A stretch of 64,000 nucleotides of DNA from Streptomyces globosus (GTDB lineage: Bacteria; Actinomycetota; Actinomycetes; Streptomycetales; Streptomycetaceae). Location: contig NZ_CP030862.1 of the NCBI RefSeq assembly GCF_003325375.1, positions 1,925,501-1,989,500 on the forward strand, written 5' to 3'. A program made the translations under genes and the position numbers. Below, in pieces: positions 52,401-61,700 of the stretch. Position 1 is the first letter of the stretch. Each line of letters starts with the position of its first letter. A model generated the notes under the pieces. It searched no databases, was not told the DNA's origin, and was given only the letters and a program-made list of their open reading frames with translations.

Positions 52401-52743
52401 CGCGGCCCTGCTCGGCGGCGCCTCCGAATGCCCCGACCTGAGCCTGCGCCGGGGCCTCCTCGGACCGCTGGAGCTGCTCGGCCTGCTGGCCCGCCGCGGC
52501 CACGCCGGGGCGGCCGCCGCGCTCGGCCGCCGCGCCGGAGAGGCGCTGGCCCGGCTGGAGGACCACGGTCCGCGCTGCGGCACCCCCGACCACGTCCCCT
52601 CGCCCGGGTTCCTCACCGGGCTGTCCGGGATCGGCTACGCCCTGCTGAGGCTGGGCTTCCCGCAGGCCGTCCCCTCCGTCCTGCTGCTGGAGCCCGCCGC
52701 GCCGGCCGCAGCCGGCCGGGGGGCCGGCCGCCCGGCCCGCTGA
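49450..52743 (+). CDS. Class II lanthipeptide synthetase (LanM) with degenerate cyclase site
   Basis: About 1097 aa. The N-terminal DUF4135 dehydratase (about 60-650) keeps its active-site motifs: GDAHQQGR near residue 288, VVYKPRPLA near 310, DMHYENVVA near 386 and LVDAETLLHS near 402. The C-terminal LanC-like domain (about 720-1097) keeps the fold repeats, but the usual ligand motifs are replaced: GFARGDAGIG near 893 (usual His is Arg), LGWYAGLAG near 952 (usual W-Cys is W-Tyr) and SLRRGLLG near 999 (usual Cys-His is Arg-Arg). It should phosphorylate and dehydrate Ser/Thr but is unlikely to form zinc-dependent thioether rings. ATG 49450 has GGGGGAA upstream; GTG 49486 is an alternative. A candidate precursor lies 155 bp downstream. 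Confidence 0.88.
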   Translation: MCARPASARFLPVTDTATTAAGADRAGGLAPAWWARALNLRERLAAPGAPAPAPAGAARTRPASWSLGDAAGFAARLAALGVAEEAAYALAAEEPARLAARAGDAPAWARYTEQVVASLPEDAAGAAGSGRTDAAAGGAAVFLPVLAPFVAPAWAEAEARTRAVPGAGEPEVFRAAFEEALGDRLVRQAARTLVRELHRARTAGLLAGATPRERFASFTARLGTRQGLAELFARHPVLARMLGQTCAHAAAAAAELMDRFAADRARIVAGLLGGADPGALARVELGRGDAHQQGRSVALLHFAGGASVVYKPRPLAQHVLLDLAVEWANGKVPGLGLRTPRSVRGAGYGWLEFIGHRWCTTPTEFDRFYRRQGALLALLYAVDGADMHYENVVACGDQPVLVDAETLLHSGLPEALTVGGDPAADALAASVNRTCLLPSLLIGDHGAMDISALGGGGGGAYPSDGLHWEAAGTDAMRLARGPVATAAGLNRPAPQGRSAGHAVHRAALLEGFRAGYDAVTEHRAELLGGLLGRWVAGPGRLIARSTRLYTTLLDESTHPDVLGDALDRDAVFAVLWTESAHDPARRRLVEDETADLWCGDVPLFFHHPAHTWLETSRGTRIQRVLPEPSLHTVREKIAAMGEVDRHDQEWIISATLAVTAARPHGAPAGPLPAGPAGPPAPPAPPEPSRLLAAACGLADELAGRAVHGAGRANWLGLEQVSGDHWAVLPMGGGLAQGYPGVALFLAQLGALTGAERYTELARQAVRPLPALVSVLARDADLAAAVGPGALDGIGGIAYALARLAPLLGGGLADCLPDALDALERAALSGGGAGDAPAGLADGLAGALAAAHAVRRTPGLPGAHRAAATADRLADRLLAEVRKRPEGRGAGPGFARGDAGIGWALLRHSAAGPAAGSGSGSGAGSGDDPYARVGRALLRPAVEEVLRRPDGLGWYAGLAGTALAAADAPAPLGGLLLPGEGPDRCAALLGGASECPDLSLRRGLLGPLELLGLLARRGHAGAAAALGRRAGEALARLEDHGPRCGTPDHVPSPGFLTGLSGIGYALLRLGFPQAVPSVLLLEPAAPAAAGRGAGRPAR

Positions 52744-52895
52744 CCACCGCGCACCGCCGCACCACCCGTACCGCCGCACCACCCGTACTGCCCGCACCAC
52801 CTGCACCGCCGCACCACCTGCACCGTACGCACGCACCCCCTGCACGGCCCGCACCACCCCACCACCAGGCACCAGGCACCGGGAAAGGTACCCAC
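52744..52895 (+). repeat. Low-complexity CACC-rich spacer between LanM and the precursor gene
   Basis: Degenerate repeats of about 10-12 bp based on CCGCACCACC / CTGCACC fill the gap between the LanM stop and the precursor ribosome site. Too irregular for CRISPR; no gene is seen. Confidence 0.7.
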
Positions 52896-52898
52896 ACC

Positions 52899-53129
52899 AT
52901 GCAGAAGCCCCAGGCCCACGCCGAGTCCGCCGCCGCTGCCGAGGCGGCCGCCGCCGACGCCGCCGCCGAGGCGCGCACCGAGGACCCGGCCGGCGGGATC
53001 ACCCTCTCGGGCCGGAACAAGGCCTGCGCCCGGGCCCGGGCCCTGGCCGGCGCGGTGCTCACGAGCGGCATCGTGATCACGCTCAGCGCGATGGACACGA
53101 GCGTGTCCGGTCCCAACGCCACCTGGTGA
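52899..53129 (+). CDS. Candidate lanthipeptide-like precursor peptide (76 aa)
   Basis: ATG 52899 follows GGGAAAGG. The first ~33 residues are a helical Ala/Glu-rich leader (MQKPQAHAESAAAAEAAAAD, then an acidic stretch to TEDPAGG). The double-Gly could be the processing site. The remaining 43 residues (ITLSGRNKACARAR, then a hydrophobic VLTSGIVITLSAM and DTSVSGPNATW) contain about ten Ser/Thr but only one Cys. A precursor encoded just after a LanM is expected; the Ser/Thr-rich, Cys-poor core matches the LanM's lost cyclase ligands. Alternative: an unrelated small exported peptide. Confidence 0.65.
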   Translation: MQKPQAHAESAAAAEAAAADAAAEARTEDPAGGITLSGRNKACARARALAGAVLTSGIVITLSAMDTSVSGPNATW

Positions 53130-53206
53130 CCGGAGTCGGTCGGCACGCGGCCGTTTCCGTCGTGAAACGGCCAACTTTCGCCGCACATCGCGCCGTTGCC
53201 ATCAAC

Positions 53207-53220
53207 TAGATTGCGCTTCA
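53207..53220 (+). promoter_or_regulatory. Leaderless -10 element of the LAL regulator
   Basis: TAGATT (53207-53212) is followed after 7 nt by the ATG at 53220, so transcription probably starts at the start codon. No ribosome site precedes the ATG. Confidence 0.55.
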
Positions 53221-56156
53221 TGCGCTCCCGTTCGCGTCACCTCGTCGGCCGTGACCCGCAGCTGCGGGAGATCAAGCAGGCGTTGGCCGACGCGGGCGAA
53301 GGGCGCGGCGGCGTCGTCTTCCTCGTCGGCGAGGCCGGGATCGGAAAGTCCCGGCTCGCCGCCGAGGCCGTCGGCACCGCCTTCGGGATGGGCATGCGCA
53401 CGCTCCGGGGCCGGAGCAGCACCACCGGCCCCACCGTCCCTTTCCGGCCACTCACCGAAGCGCTCATGTCCCTCTTCCGGGGCGGCCTCCCCCTGGACGA
53501 CCTCTCCCTCGGCCCCTACCGGCCGGCGCTCGGCCGGATCATCCCGGACTGGGCGGACGAGGCCGCGAACACCACCGGTTCGATGGTCATCCTCGGTGAG
53601 GCGGTGCTGCGGCTCCTCATCGCCACCGGCCGCGAGCACGGGCAGCTCCTGCTCCTGGAGGACCTGCACGACGCCGACCCCGAGACCCTCGCCGTCGTCG
53701 AGTACCTCGTCGACAACCTGGAGTACACCAACGTCGTCCTCCTCGCGACGATCCGCACGGAGCCCTGCGACGCCCTCGACATGGCCGGGGCCGCACGCCG
53801 CCGCGGCACCGGCACCGTGCTCGAACTCGCCCCGCTCACCCGCTCCGAGGTCCGCGCCGTCATCGCCTCGCAGCTCGAAACCGACCCCGTCCTCGTCCCC
53901 GAGGCCGCGCTCGACCGGCTGTGGGACGACAGCGCAGGCAGCCCGTTCCTCGTCGAGGAGCTCCTCCAGGGCATGGTCGGCAGCGGCGCCCTTGTCCCCG
54001 GCGACGACGGCTGGCGGGTCGTCGGGGACCTGCGCAGCGACGTCTCCACCGCCCTCGCCCGCGGCATCCTGCGCCGCATCGACCGCCTCGGCCCGCAGGG
54101 CCTGACCCTGCTGTCCGCGGCCGCCGTGATCGGGCGGCGCTTCCCGCTGTCCGTGCTCCAGCGGATGACCGGCACCGGCGACCGCGACCTGCTCAGCCAC
54201 CTCCACGCGGGCGTCGCCGCCCAGCTCGTCGTCCCCGACGAGCCCGCTCCCGACTGGTACGCCTTCCGCCACTCGCTGACCGCCGAAGCGCTCCTCACCC
54301 AGCTGACGCCCGCCAACCGGGCGGCCATGTCGGGCCGCGCCGCCGACGCCGTCCAGGCCCTCCACCCCGGCCTCGACGGCGACTGGTGCCCGCTCGTCGC
54401 GCAGCTCCGCTCGCAGGCAGGCGACGACGCCGAGGCCGGACGCCTGTTCTCCGACGCGGGCCGGCGCGCCCTCTCGGCCGGCGCCATCGGCTCCGCCGTC
54501 ACCCTCCTCGGCCGCGCCGAACGCCTGCTCTCCGGCACCCGGGACGCCGCCGCCCGCACCGACGCCCTGGAGGCCCTGCTGCCGGCCCTCGCCGAAGCAG
54601 GCGACTTCGACCAGGCGTTCGGCTTCGCGGAGAGCCTGCACACCCTCGGCGGCAGCGGCCTCGACACCCCGCGCCTGGCCGCCCTCCACACCCGCCTCGC
54701 CAAGGTCGCCCACACCGCGGGCCGCTGGGAGGACGGCAACAGACAGATAGCGCAGGCCAGATCCCTCCTGGCCCGCCACCCCGACGAGCGGACCGCCGCC
54801 TCCGTGGACGTCGCCGCCGCCTACCTCGCGCTCGACACCCCCGGCCCCGACCGCACCCAGCTCGCCGAGAAGCTCGCCGACTCCGCCCTCCGCGCCGCCG
54901 AGCGCCACAGCCTCGCCACCGTCGCCTGCCAGGCCCTGGAACTCCTCGCCACCCTCGCCCGCGAACGCGACTTCGACGAGGCCACCGCCCTCCTCGAATC
55001 GGCCCTCCACACCGCCGAACGGCACCGGCTGCCCCTCCAGCGCATGTACGCCCTCACCCGCATCGGCGGCAACACCTGGCTCACCTGCGGCGACACCGGC
55101 CCCCTCCTCGCCGCCCGCGCCGAGGCCCAGCGCCTCGGATCCGCCACCATCGTCCACACCGTCGACGGCATCATGATCCTCGACGCGGTCCTGCGCGCCC
55201 GCTTCGCCGAGGCCGCGCAGGCCGCCGAGGAGTGCCTGGCCGTCGTACGGCGCCTGCGCCTCGCCCCCGCCACCCGGTACGTGCTGATGGCCCGGGCCGC
55301 GCTCGCCGCCCACCGCGGCGACCGCCCCGCCATGGAGGACGCCCTCGACGGCTTCGCCGAGTGGGACGGCGCCGGCTCCCAGGAGGAGCCCCTCACCCGC
55401 GGCCTCGCCCGCGCCTTCTGCGCCCTGATGGAGGAGGACCGGCCCGGCGCGGTCCGCGAACTGCGGGCCGCCGCCGCCCTGGAGGACTCCAACCCCACCA
55501 CCTACTACCTCGCCGGCCGCTACGGCATCGGCCTGCTCCTCGACGTCCTGTCCGGCGCGGCCGGCCGGCCCGCGTACGAGGAGATCGCGGCCACCGCTCC
55601 CGGCCGCATGCGCTGGAACCGGCAGTTCGTCCTCCTCGCCGGCGCCGTCCTGCTGGGCCGCGAGGGCCGCCCGCAGGAGGCCGCCGACGCCGTCGCCGAG
55701 GCCTCCCGCACCGCCGAACCGTACGCGACCGCCCTCCACCTCGGGCTCCGGCTCGTCGCCGACGCCGCCCACGAGGACGGCTGGGGCGAGCCGGTGGCCT
55801 GGCTGCGCCGGGCCGAGCAGCACTTCCACCAGGGCGGCGTCACGGCCGTCGCCGGCGCCTGCCGGGCCGGGCTGCGCCGCATGGGCGCCCCCGTCCACCA
55901 GCGGCGCACCGGCTCCGCCCGGATCCCGGAGGAGCTGCGCTCCCAGGGCGTCACCGTCCGCGAGTACGAGGTCTTCCAGCTCCTCGCGGAGCGCCTCGGC
56001 AACAAGGACATCGCGGACCGCCTGTACATCTCTCCCCGGACGGTGGAGAAGCACATCGCCGCCCTGGCCGCGAAGACGGGCCGGCCGACCCGGGCCGGCC
56101 TGTGCGAGCTGTCCGCCGCCCTGGCCGGCCCGGCCCGGCTCCCCGCCCGCCCCTGA
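53220..56156 (+). CDS. LAL-type LuxR regulator (large ATP-binding)
   Basis: About 978 aa. N-terminal AAA-16-like ATPase: LVGRDPQLREIKQAL, then Walker A FLVGEAGIGKSRLA near residue 38, and Walker B LLLLEDLHDADPETL near 143. A helical TPR-like middle follows (about 350-880). The C-terminal LuxR HTH (VTVREYEVFQLLAERLGN, then IADRLYISPRTVEKHI) lies at about 910-970. Such regulators commonly activate secondary-metabolite clusters. It lies 90 bp after the precursor gene and converges on the MFS-P450-NRPS operon. Confidence 0.92.
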   Translation: MRSRSRHLVGRDPQLREIKQALADAGEGRGGVVFLVGEAGIGKSRLAAEAVGTAFGMGMRTLRGRSSTTGPTVPFRPLTEALMSLFRGGLPLDDLSLGPYRPALGRIIPDWADEAANTTGSMVILGEAVLRLLIATGREHGQLLLLEDLHDADPETLAVVEYLVDNLEYTNVVLLATIRTEPCDALDMAGAARRRGTGTVLELAPLTRSEVRAVIASQLETDPVLVPEAALDRLWDDSAGSPFLVEELLQGMVGSGALVPGDDGWRVVGDLRSDVSTALARGILRRIDRLGPQGLTLLSAAAVIGRRFPLSVLQRMTGTGDRDLLSHLHAGVAAQLVVPDEPAPDWYAFRHSLTAEALLTQLTPANRAAMSGRAADAVQALHPGLDGDWCPLVAQLRSQAGDDAEAGRLFSDAGRRALSAGAIGSAVTLLGRAERLLSGTRDAAARTDALEALLPALAEAGDFDQAFGFAESLHTLGGSGLDTPRLAALHTRLAKVAHTAGRWEDGNRQIAQARSLLARHPDERTAASVDVAAAYLALDTPGPDRTQLAEKLADSALRAAERHSLATVACQALELLATLARERDFDEATALLESALHTAERHRLPLQRMYALTRIGGNTWLTCGDTGPLLAARAEAQRLGSATIVHTVDGIMILDAVLRARFAEAAQAAEECLAVVRRLRLAPATRYVLMARAALAAHRGDRPAMEDALDGFAEWDGAGSQEEPLTRGLARAFCALMEEDRPGAVRELRAAAALEDSNPTTYYLAGRYGIGLLLDVLSGAAGRPAYEEIAATAPGRMRWNRQFVLLAGAVLLGREGRPQEAADAVAEASRTAEPYATALHLGLRLVADAAHEDGWGEPVAWLRRAEQHFHQGGVTAVAGACRAGLRRMGAPVHQRRTGSARIPEELRSQGVTVREYEVFQLLAERLGNKDIADRLYISPRTVEKHIAALAAKTGRPTRAGLCELSAALAGPARLPARP

Positions 56157-56184
56157 GCGCGGGACGGACGCCGCGGCCCGGCCG

Positions 56185-57489
56185 TCAGCGCATCGCACGG
56201 ACCGGCTTCGAGGCGAGGATCCCCGCCGCGGTCACCACCAGCACCACCGCCGTCAGGGCGAACATCGGCGCCGTGCCCGACGCGGCCAGCGCCCCGCACG
56301 CCACCAGCGACAGCGGCGCCACCGCGTATCCGATGACCATGTCGACGGCGATGACCCGGCTGAGGACCGAGCCGTGGATGTTGCGCTGGATCCAGCTCAT
56401 CCCGAACACGCCCTGGAAGCCCATCCCGAAGCCCATCGCGAGGACCGCTGCCACGGCGCCCGCCGCCGAGTCCACCACCGCCAGCAGGCCGGTGCCGAGC
56501 GCGAGCCAGCCGGCCAGCGCCGCGATCAGCAGGCCGACCCGGGGCCGCCCGCCGACCGCCCCGCCGGCGAGGGTGCCGAGCATCGCGCCGCCCGCCAGGG
56601 CCGCGTTCAGCAGCCCCAGGGTGGCCGAGCCGCCCTCCAGGTCCACCTTGGCGAGGGTGGCGAAGCCCACCGTGAACGGGCCCGCCTGGCAGAACGTCAC
56701 CGCCGCGTCCACCACCAGGATCGTCCGGATCCGGGGGTCCGCGAACGCGTACCGCAGGCCGGCCCGGATGCGCGCCCCCAGCGTGTCCCCGGCCGCCTCG
56801 GGTGCCGCCGGCCCGTCCTCCGCGTCCTCCGCACCCGCCGCGGCCTTCGCGGCCCCCTCCGCCCCGTCCGCCGGCCCGGGGCGGGGCCGCGGGCGGACGC
56901 CCGCCACGCACAGCGCGCACAGCGCGAAGCACACCCCGTCGACGAGAAAGGCCACCGAGGCGTCGCTGAACGCGACGACCGTGCCGCCGACCGCCGGCCC
57001 GAGCACGGCGGCGACCTTCGTGCCGACGGCGAGCAGCGCGTTCGCCGGCGCCAGCAGCTCCGCGTCCACCACGGACGGCAGGATCGAGGCGCGGGCCGGC
57101 TGGAAGAACGCGTCCACCGATCCGAACGCGGCGGCGGCGCAGCACAGCATCCACAGCGTCAGCGTCCCCGTCAGCCCGGCCACGCCCACGCCCGCCATCA
57201 GCGCGGCCCGCGCCCAGGCGGAGAGCACCATCAGCGTCCGCGGGGACCACTTGTCGCTGAGGGAGCCCCCGACCAGGGTCAACAGGGCCCGCGGCACCGC
57301 CTGGAAGGCGAGGACGGAGCCCAGGGCGAGCGTCGACCCGGTCAGCCCGAGGGTGATCCAGGAGAACGCGATGTAGCTGAAGCCGTCGCCGAGCAGGGAC
57401 AGCGACTGCCCCAGCCACAGCAGGCGGAACGAGGGCAGCCGGGCCGGGGCGCGCAGCCGCGCCCCCGCGTCCGCCAGAGTGGAAGCCAT
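56185..57489 (-). CDS. MFS transporter
   Basis: A 434-aa major facilitator protein with about 12 hydrophobic helices and a Pro/Ala-rich cytoplasmic loop at about 195-235. Conserved GGSLSDKWSPRTLMVLS near residue 75 is the loop 2-3 motif A. MFS_3/enterobactin-exporter-like layout. It is the third gene of a leftward operon after the NRPS and P450, so it probably exports their product or gives self-resistance. Confidence 0.9.
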   Translation of the reverse strand: MASTLADAGARLRAPARLPSFRLLWLGQSLSLLGDGFSYIAFSWITLGLTGSTLALGSVLAFQAVPRALLTLVGGSLSDKWSPRTLMVLSAWARAALMAGVGVAGLTGTLTLWMLCCAAAAFGSVDAFFQPARASILPSVVDAELLAPANALLAVGTKVAAVLGPAVGGTVVAFSDASVAFLVDGVCFALCALCVAGVRPRPRPGPADGAEGAAKAAAGAEDAEDGPAAPEAAGDTLGARIRAGLRYAFADPRIRTILVVDAAVTFCQAGPFTVGFATLAKVDLEGGSATLGLLNAALAGGAMLGTLAGGAVGGRPRVGLLIAALAGWLALGTGLLAVVDSAAGAVAAVLAMGFGMGFQGVFGMSWIQRNIHGSVLSRVIAVDMVIGYAVAPLSLVACGALAASGTAPMFALTAVVLVVTAAGILASKPVRAMR

Positions 57490-57519
57490 GGTCGACCTTT
57501 CGCAGTGCGGGGGAGCGGG

Positions 57520-58791
57520 TCAGTAGCGGACGGGCAGGGCCGTCAGCGCGCGGTTGAGGAGGGACGGCTGCCAGGCGGGGGGCCGGTCGGCGGTGAGCGC
57601 CAGGCCCGGGTAGTCGCGTACGAGGACATCGACGACCGCGACCGCGATCAGGCGGGCCAGCGCGGCCCCGATGCAGAAGTGCGCGCCGAAGCCGAAGCCG
57701 AGGTGCGAGGCGCTGCCGCGCAGGACGCTGAACCGGTCCGGGTCGGCGAAGCGCTCCGGGTCCCGGTTCGCGGCGGCCGTCACCAGGAACATCCGGTCGC
57801 CGGCCCGGACGCCCCGCCCGTCGAGGTCGAAGTCGCGGGCGGCGGTGCGGATCGACATCTTCGACGGGCCGTCCCAGCGCAGCCCCTCCTCCACCGCCAT
57901 CGGCACCCGCGACGGGTCCTGCCGGACGGCCGCCAGCTCCTCCGGGTGCTCCAGCAGCGCGAGGACCGTGTTCGCGATGAGGTTGCTCGTCGTCTCCCCG
58001 CCGGCGAACGCCATCTGGGTCAGCATCCCGACGAACTCCTCCTCGCTGACCGTGTCGCCGATCCGGCCGCCGGCCAGGACCTGGCTGACCAGGTCGTCCT
58101 GCGGATCGGCGCGGCGCTCGCGGACCAGGCCGGCCAGGTAGTCGTCCAGGCTGACCAGCGACCGCAGCGAGGTGCGGTACTCGCGCTCCTCCTGCGCGGC
58201 GCCCAGGACGAGGTCGCCGACGCGGGCGTTCCAGTACCAGAAGGACGGGCCGTGCGCCTGCGGGACGCCCAGCCAGCGGGCGAAGACCAGGGCGGGCAGC
58301 GGCCGGGCGACGTCGGCGAGGAGGTCGCCGGTGCTCCCGGGGGCGGCCCGCCGGGCCAGCACGGCGCGGGTGGCGCGCTCCACGAACGTCCGGTAGCGGC
58401 CGATGGCGCGCGCCGCGAACTGCTCCTGGAACACCTGCCGCAGCCGCCGGTGCTGGGGTGGGTCGTTGAAGACCATCCAGCGCGACAGGATCGCGAAGGC
58501 CCGCTCGGCGTCCTCCCGGGCGCCCTCGGGGACGGCGTCCATCAGCGGCCCCACCCGCTCGGCGGAGACGGCCGGGTCGCGCAGGCAGTGCATCAGCGGG
58601 GCGTGCCCCGTGACGAGCCAGGCGCGGTGCATGGCGCTCCAGTACACCGGGTCGTGGTCGCGCAGGGCGTTCAGGTAGCCGTAGGGGTGTGCGTTGACGG
58701 CCGGGTCGAGGAGGTAGCGCTCGGTGAAGCCGCCGCCCGGCACGGGCGGCGCCGCGGCGGGTGTCCGGGTGTGGGTGGTCATCGTCGTCAT
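57520..58791 (-). CDS. Cytochrome P450
   Basis: A 423-aa P450. I-helix [14 protein letters not shown] near residue 257 (usual acid-Thr pair as E-T-T), ExxR in [11 protein letters not shown] near 295 and haem loop [17 protein letters not shown] near 365. Actinobacterial CYP105/107-like size. ATG 58791 overlaps the NRPS stop (58788-58790) by 4 bp, so it is translationally coupled and likely hydroxylates or couples the NRPS-bound or released peptide. The N-terminal ~20 residues are Thr/Pro-rich. Confidence 0.93.
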   Translation of the reverse strand: MTTMTTHTRTPAAAPPVPGGGFTERYLLDPAVNAHPYGYLNALRDHDPVYWSAMHRAWLVTGHAPLMHCLRDPAVSAERVGPLMDAVPEGAREDAERAFAILSRWMVFNDPPQHRRLRQVFQEQFAARAIGRYRTFVERATRAVLARRAAPGSTGDLLADVARPLPALVFARWLGVPQAHGPSFWYWNARVGDLVLGAAQEEREYRTSLRSLVSLDDYLAGLVRERRADPQDDLVSQVLAGGRIGDTVSEEEFVGMLTQMAFAGGETTSNLIANTVLALLEHPEELAAVRQDPSRVPMAVEEGLRWDGPSKMSIRTAARDFDLDGRGVRAGDRMFLVTAAANRDPERFADPDRFSVLRGSASHLGFGFGAHFCIGAALARLIAVAVVDVLVRDYPGLALTADRPPAWQPSLLNRALTALPVRY

Positions 58792-61700
58792 CGGCGGGCC
58801 TCCGTGCGGATCGTGGTGAGCAGCGCCGCCGTCCTGGCGGCCAGCGGTTCGGACATCAGGGACATGTGGTCGCCCTCGGCGACGTGCACGGCCAGGCCGC
58901 CGCGGGCCAGGGCCCGCCACCGGTCGACGTACTCGCGGCGGCCGACGTCCAGGCCGGGCATCGGCTCGTCCTCGGGCAGCGCTGCGGCGAGGCTGCTGAG
59001 CACGAGGTGGATGCGGCCCGGGTAGGGGCGCGGCTCGTAGCCGGCGAGCGCGGTGAGCAGCGAGTGCCACACCTCGACCGGGGCGTCCTGGGAGAGGCCG
59101 GCCTCCGTGGGGCTCATCCCCGCGCCCAGCAGGGCGGCCGTCAGTTCGGCGGCGGCCCGGTCGCGCTCCGCGGACGGCGGGAGCGCGCGCAGCCGGTCGC
59201 GCAGCCGCAGCGCCTCCCGCAGGTCGCTGCCGACCTTCGCGAGGCGGCTGCGGGAGCCCGGGTTCGGCAGGTACGGCTCGATGAGCACCAGCGGGTCGAC
59301 CGTGCGGCCGGTGCCGTGCAGCTGCGTGGCCACCTCCAGGGCCAGGTTGGCGCCCATGGACCAGCCGAGCAGGTGGTACGGGCCGCTCCCGCCGGAGGCG
59401 GCCAGCTCGGCCGCGTAGCCGGCGGCGATGCCGCCGACCGTGGCGGGGTCGGTCCCGCCGAGCAGGCCGCGCGCCTGGAACGCCATCACCGGGGAGCCGT
59501 CCGGCAGGGCCCGGGCCAGGGGCACGTACCAGGCGGCGCTGCCGCCCGTGGGGTGGACGCACCACAGGGGGGTGCCGGCGCCGTCGCGCAGCCGGACCGC
59601 GGAGGCGGCCTCCCGGGCGGGGGCGGCGGGCGGGGCTGCGTCGATGCGGGCGGCGAGCTCGGCGACCGTCGGCAGCTCGACGAGGTCCCGCACCGTGACG
59701 GGCAGGCCGAGGGCGGCAGCCCGGGCCGCGATCCGGACCGTCGACAGGGAGCTTCCGCCGATCCGGAAGAAGTCGTCGTGGACGCCGACCTCCGGAAGGC
59801 CGAGGACGGCCTGCCACACCTCGGCCAGCAGCCGCTCGGTGCGGGTGCGCGGGGGAGCGTACGGGGTCTCGCGGTGCAGGGCGCCGGCCGCGGGCAGGGG
59901 CAGCGCCCGCCGGTCGACCTTGCCGCTTCCGTTGACGGGGAAGCCGTCGAGGAAGACGAACAGGGCGGGCACCATGTAGCCCGGCACGGAGGCCCGCAGG
60001 CCCTGCCGGAGCGCCTCCGCGGACGGCTCCGCCCCCGGGTCCGGCACCACGTACGCGACGAGCGCCGGCTCGCCCGGCAGGTCGCCGCGCAGCAGCACCG
60101 CCGCCTGCCGCACCCCGGGCAGGGCGCGCAGCGCGTGCTCCACCTCGCCCAGCTCGATGCGGAAGCCGCGCAGTTTGACCTGGCTGTCGCGGCGGCCGAA
60201 CAGCTCGACCGAGCCGTCGGGCCGCAGCATGCCGATGTCGCCGGTGCGGCACAGCCGCTCCCCCGGCGCCCCGTACGGGTCCGGGACGAACGCCGCGGCG
60301 GTCGCGGCGGGCCGGCCCACATAGCCGCGGCCCACGGGCAGGCCGCCGATGCAGATCTCGCCCGGCACGCCGACCGGCACCGGCTGGAGGTGCTCGTCGA
60401 GGACGTGGACCCGGGAGTTGCGGACGGGCCGGCCGACCGGGGGCCGCCGCTCGTCCGGCGTGAGCCGGGCGTGCAGGTTCCACACGGAGGTCTCGGTGAG
60501 CCCGTACACGTTGAGGAAGCGGCGGCCGCGCGCCCAGGTGCGGGCCAGCCCGGCCGGGCACGGCTCGCCCGCCACCTGCAGGACCCGCAGGTCCGGGTAG
60601 CGGTCCTCGCCGAGCACGGCGAGCGCGGACGGCGGCAGGACGGTGCCGGTGACGCCGTGGGCGAGGAGGGTCGCCGACAGGTCCGGGCCGGGCCGCAGGG
60701 CCTCCTTCGGCGGGGTGCACAGGCGGGCCCCGTTCGCCAGCGCCCACGCCAGCTCGTACACGCAGGCATCGAAGCCGATGGACGCGAACTGCAGGACGCG
60801 GTCGGAGGGCTGCGGGGCGAAGACGTCCCGCTGGGCCTCCACCATGTTGGCGAGGTTGCGGTGGGTGAGGGCGACGCCCTTGGGGGTGCCCGTCGAGCCG
60901 GAGGTGTAGATGAGGTACGCGGTGCCGTCGGGGTCGGCGGCCGGCAGCCCGCCGGCGGACGGGGCGGCGGGGGCGGCACCGGGGGCGTCCAGGAGGAGCC
61001 GCGGCCCGTCGAAGGGGACGGCGTCCGCCGTCGCGGACTGCGCGAGCAGCACCCGCATCCCGCTGTCCCGGGCCGTGAACGCCAGCCGCTCCGCCGGGTG
61101 CTGCGGGTCCAGGGGGAGGAACGCCCCGCCCGCCTTGAGCACGCCCAGCACGGCCCGCACCAGGTCCGGCCCGCGCTCCGTGCAGATCCCGACGACGGTC
61201 TCCGGGCCGACGCCGAGGCCGCGCAGCCGGTGCGCCAGCTCCGTCGCCGACGCGTCCAGGGCCGCGTACGACAGCTCCCCGCCGGCATGGGCGACGGCGA
61301 CCGCGTCCGGGGTGCGCGCCGCGTGCAGGGCGACCAGTTCGTGGAAGGCGAGCGGGGTGTTCGCCGCGGCCGGGCCGTGCGCCCACTCCCCGAGGACGCG
61401 CTCCCGGGCCGCCCCGGTGAGGGCCGGCGGCGCCACCGCCGCCTCCGGGTCGGCGGCCATCGCCTCCAGCACCCCGCACAGCAGGTCGGCGAGCTGCTCC
61501 GCGGTCTCCGGCGCCACGTACGCGGAGTCTGCGTCGAGGGCGAAGGCCTCCACGCTCGCGTTGACCACCAGCGGGAACATCGTCCGGGAGATCTCCGACG
61601 AGCCGTCCCAGGTGTCGCCGGAGAGGCGGTGGAAGTTGACGTAGTTGAACACGGCCTCGACCAGGCCCGGTTCGCCGGGCCGCAGCTGCTGGAGCCGGTA

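Noticed and set aside
52744..52895. Possible CRISPR-like or minisatellite array
   Set aside because: The CACC-rich units are short, irregular and without unique spacers; treated as low-complexity spacer DNA.
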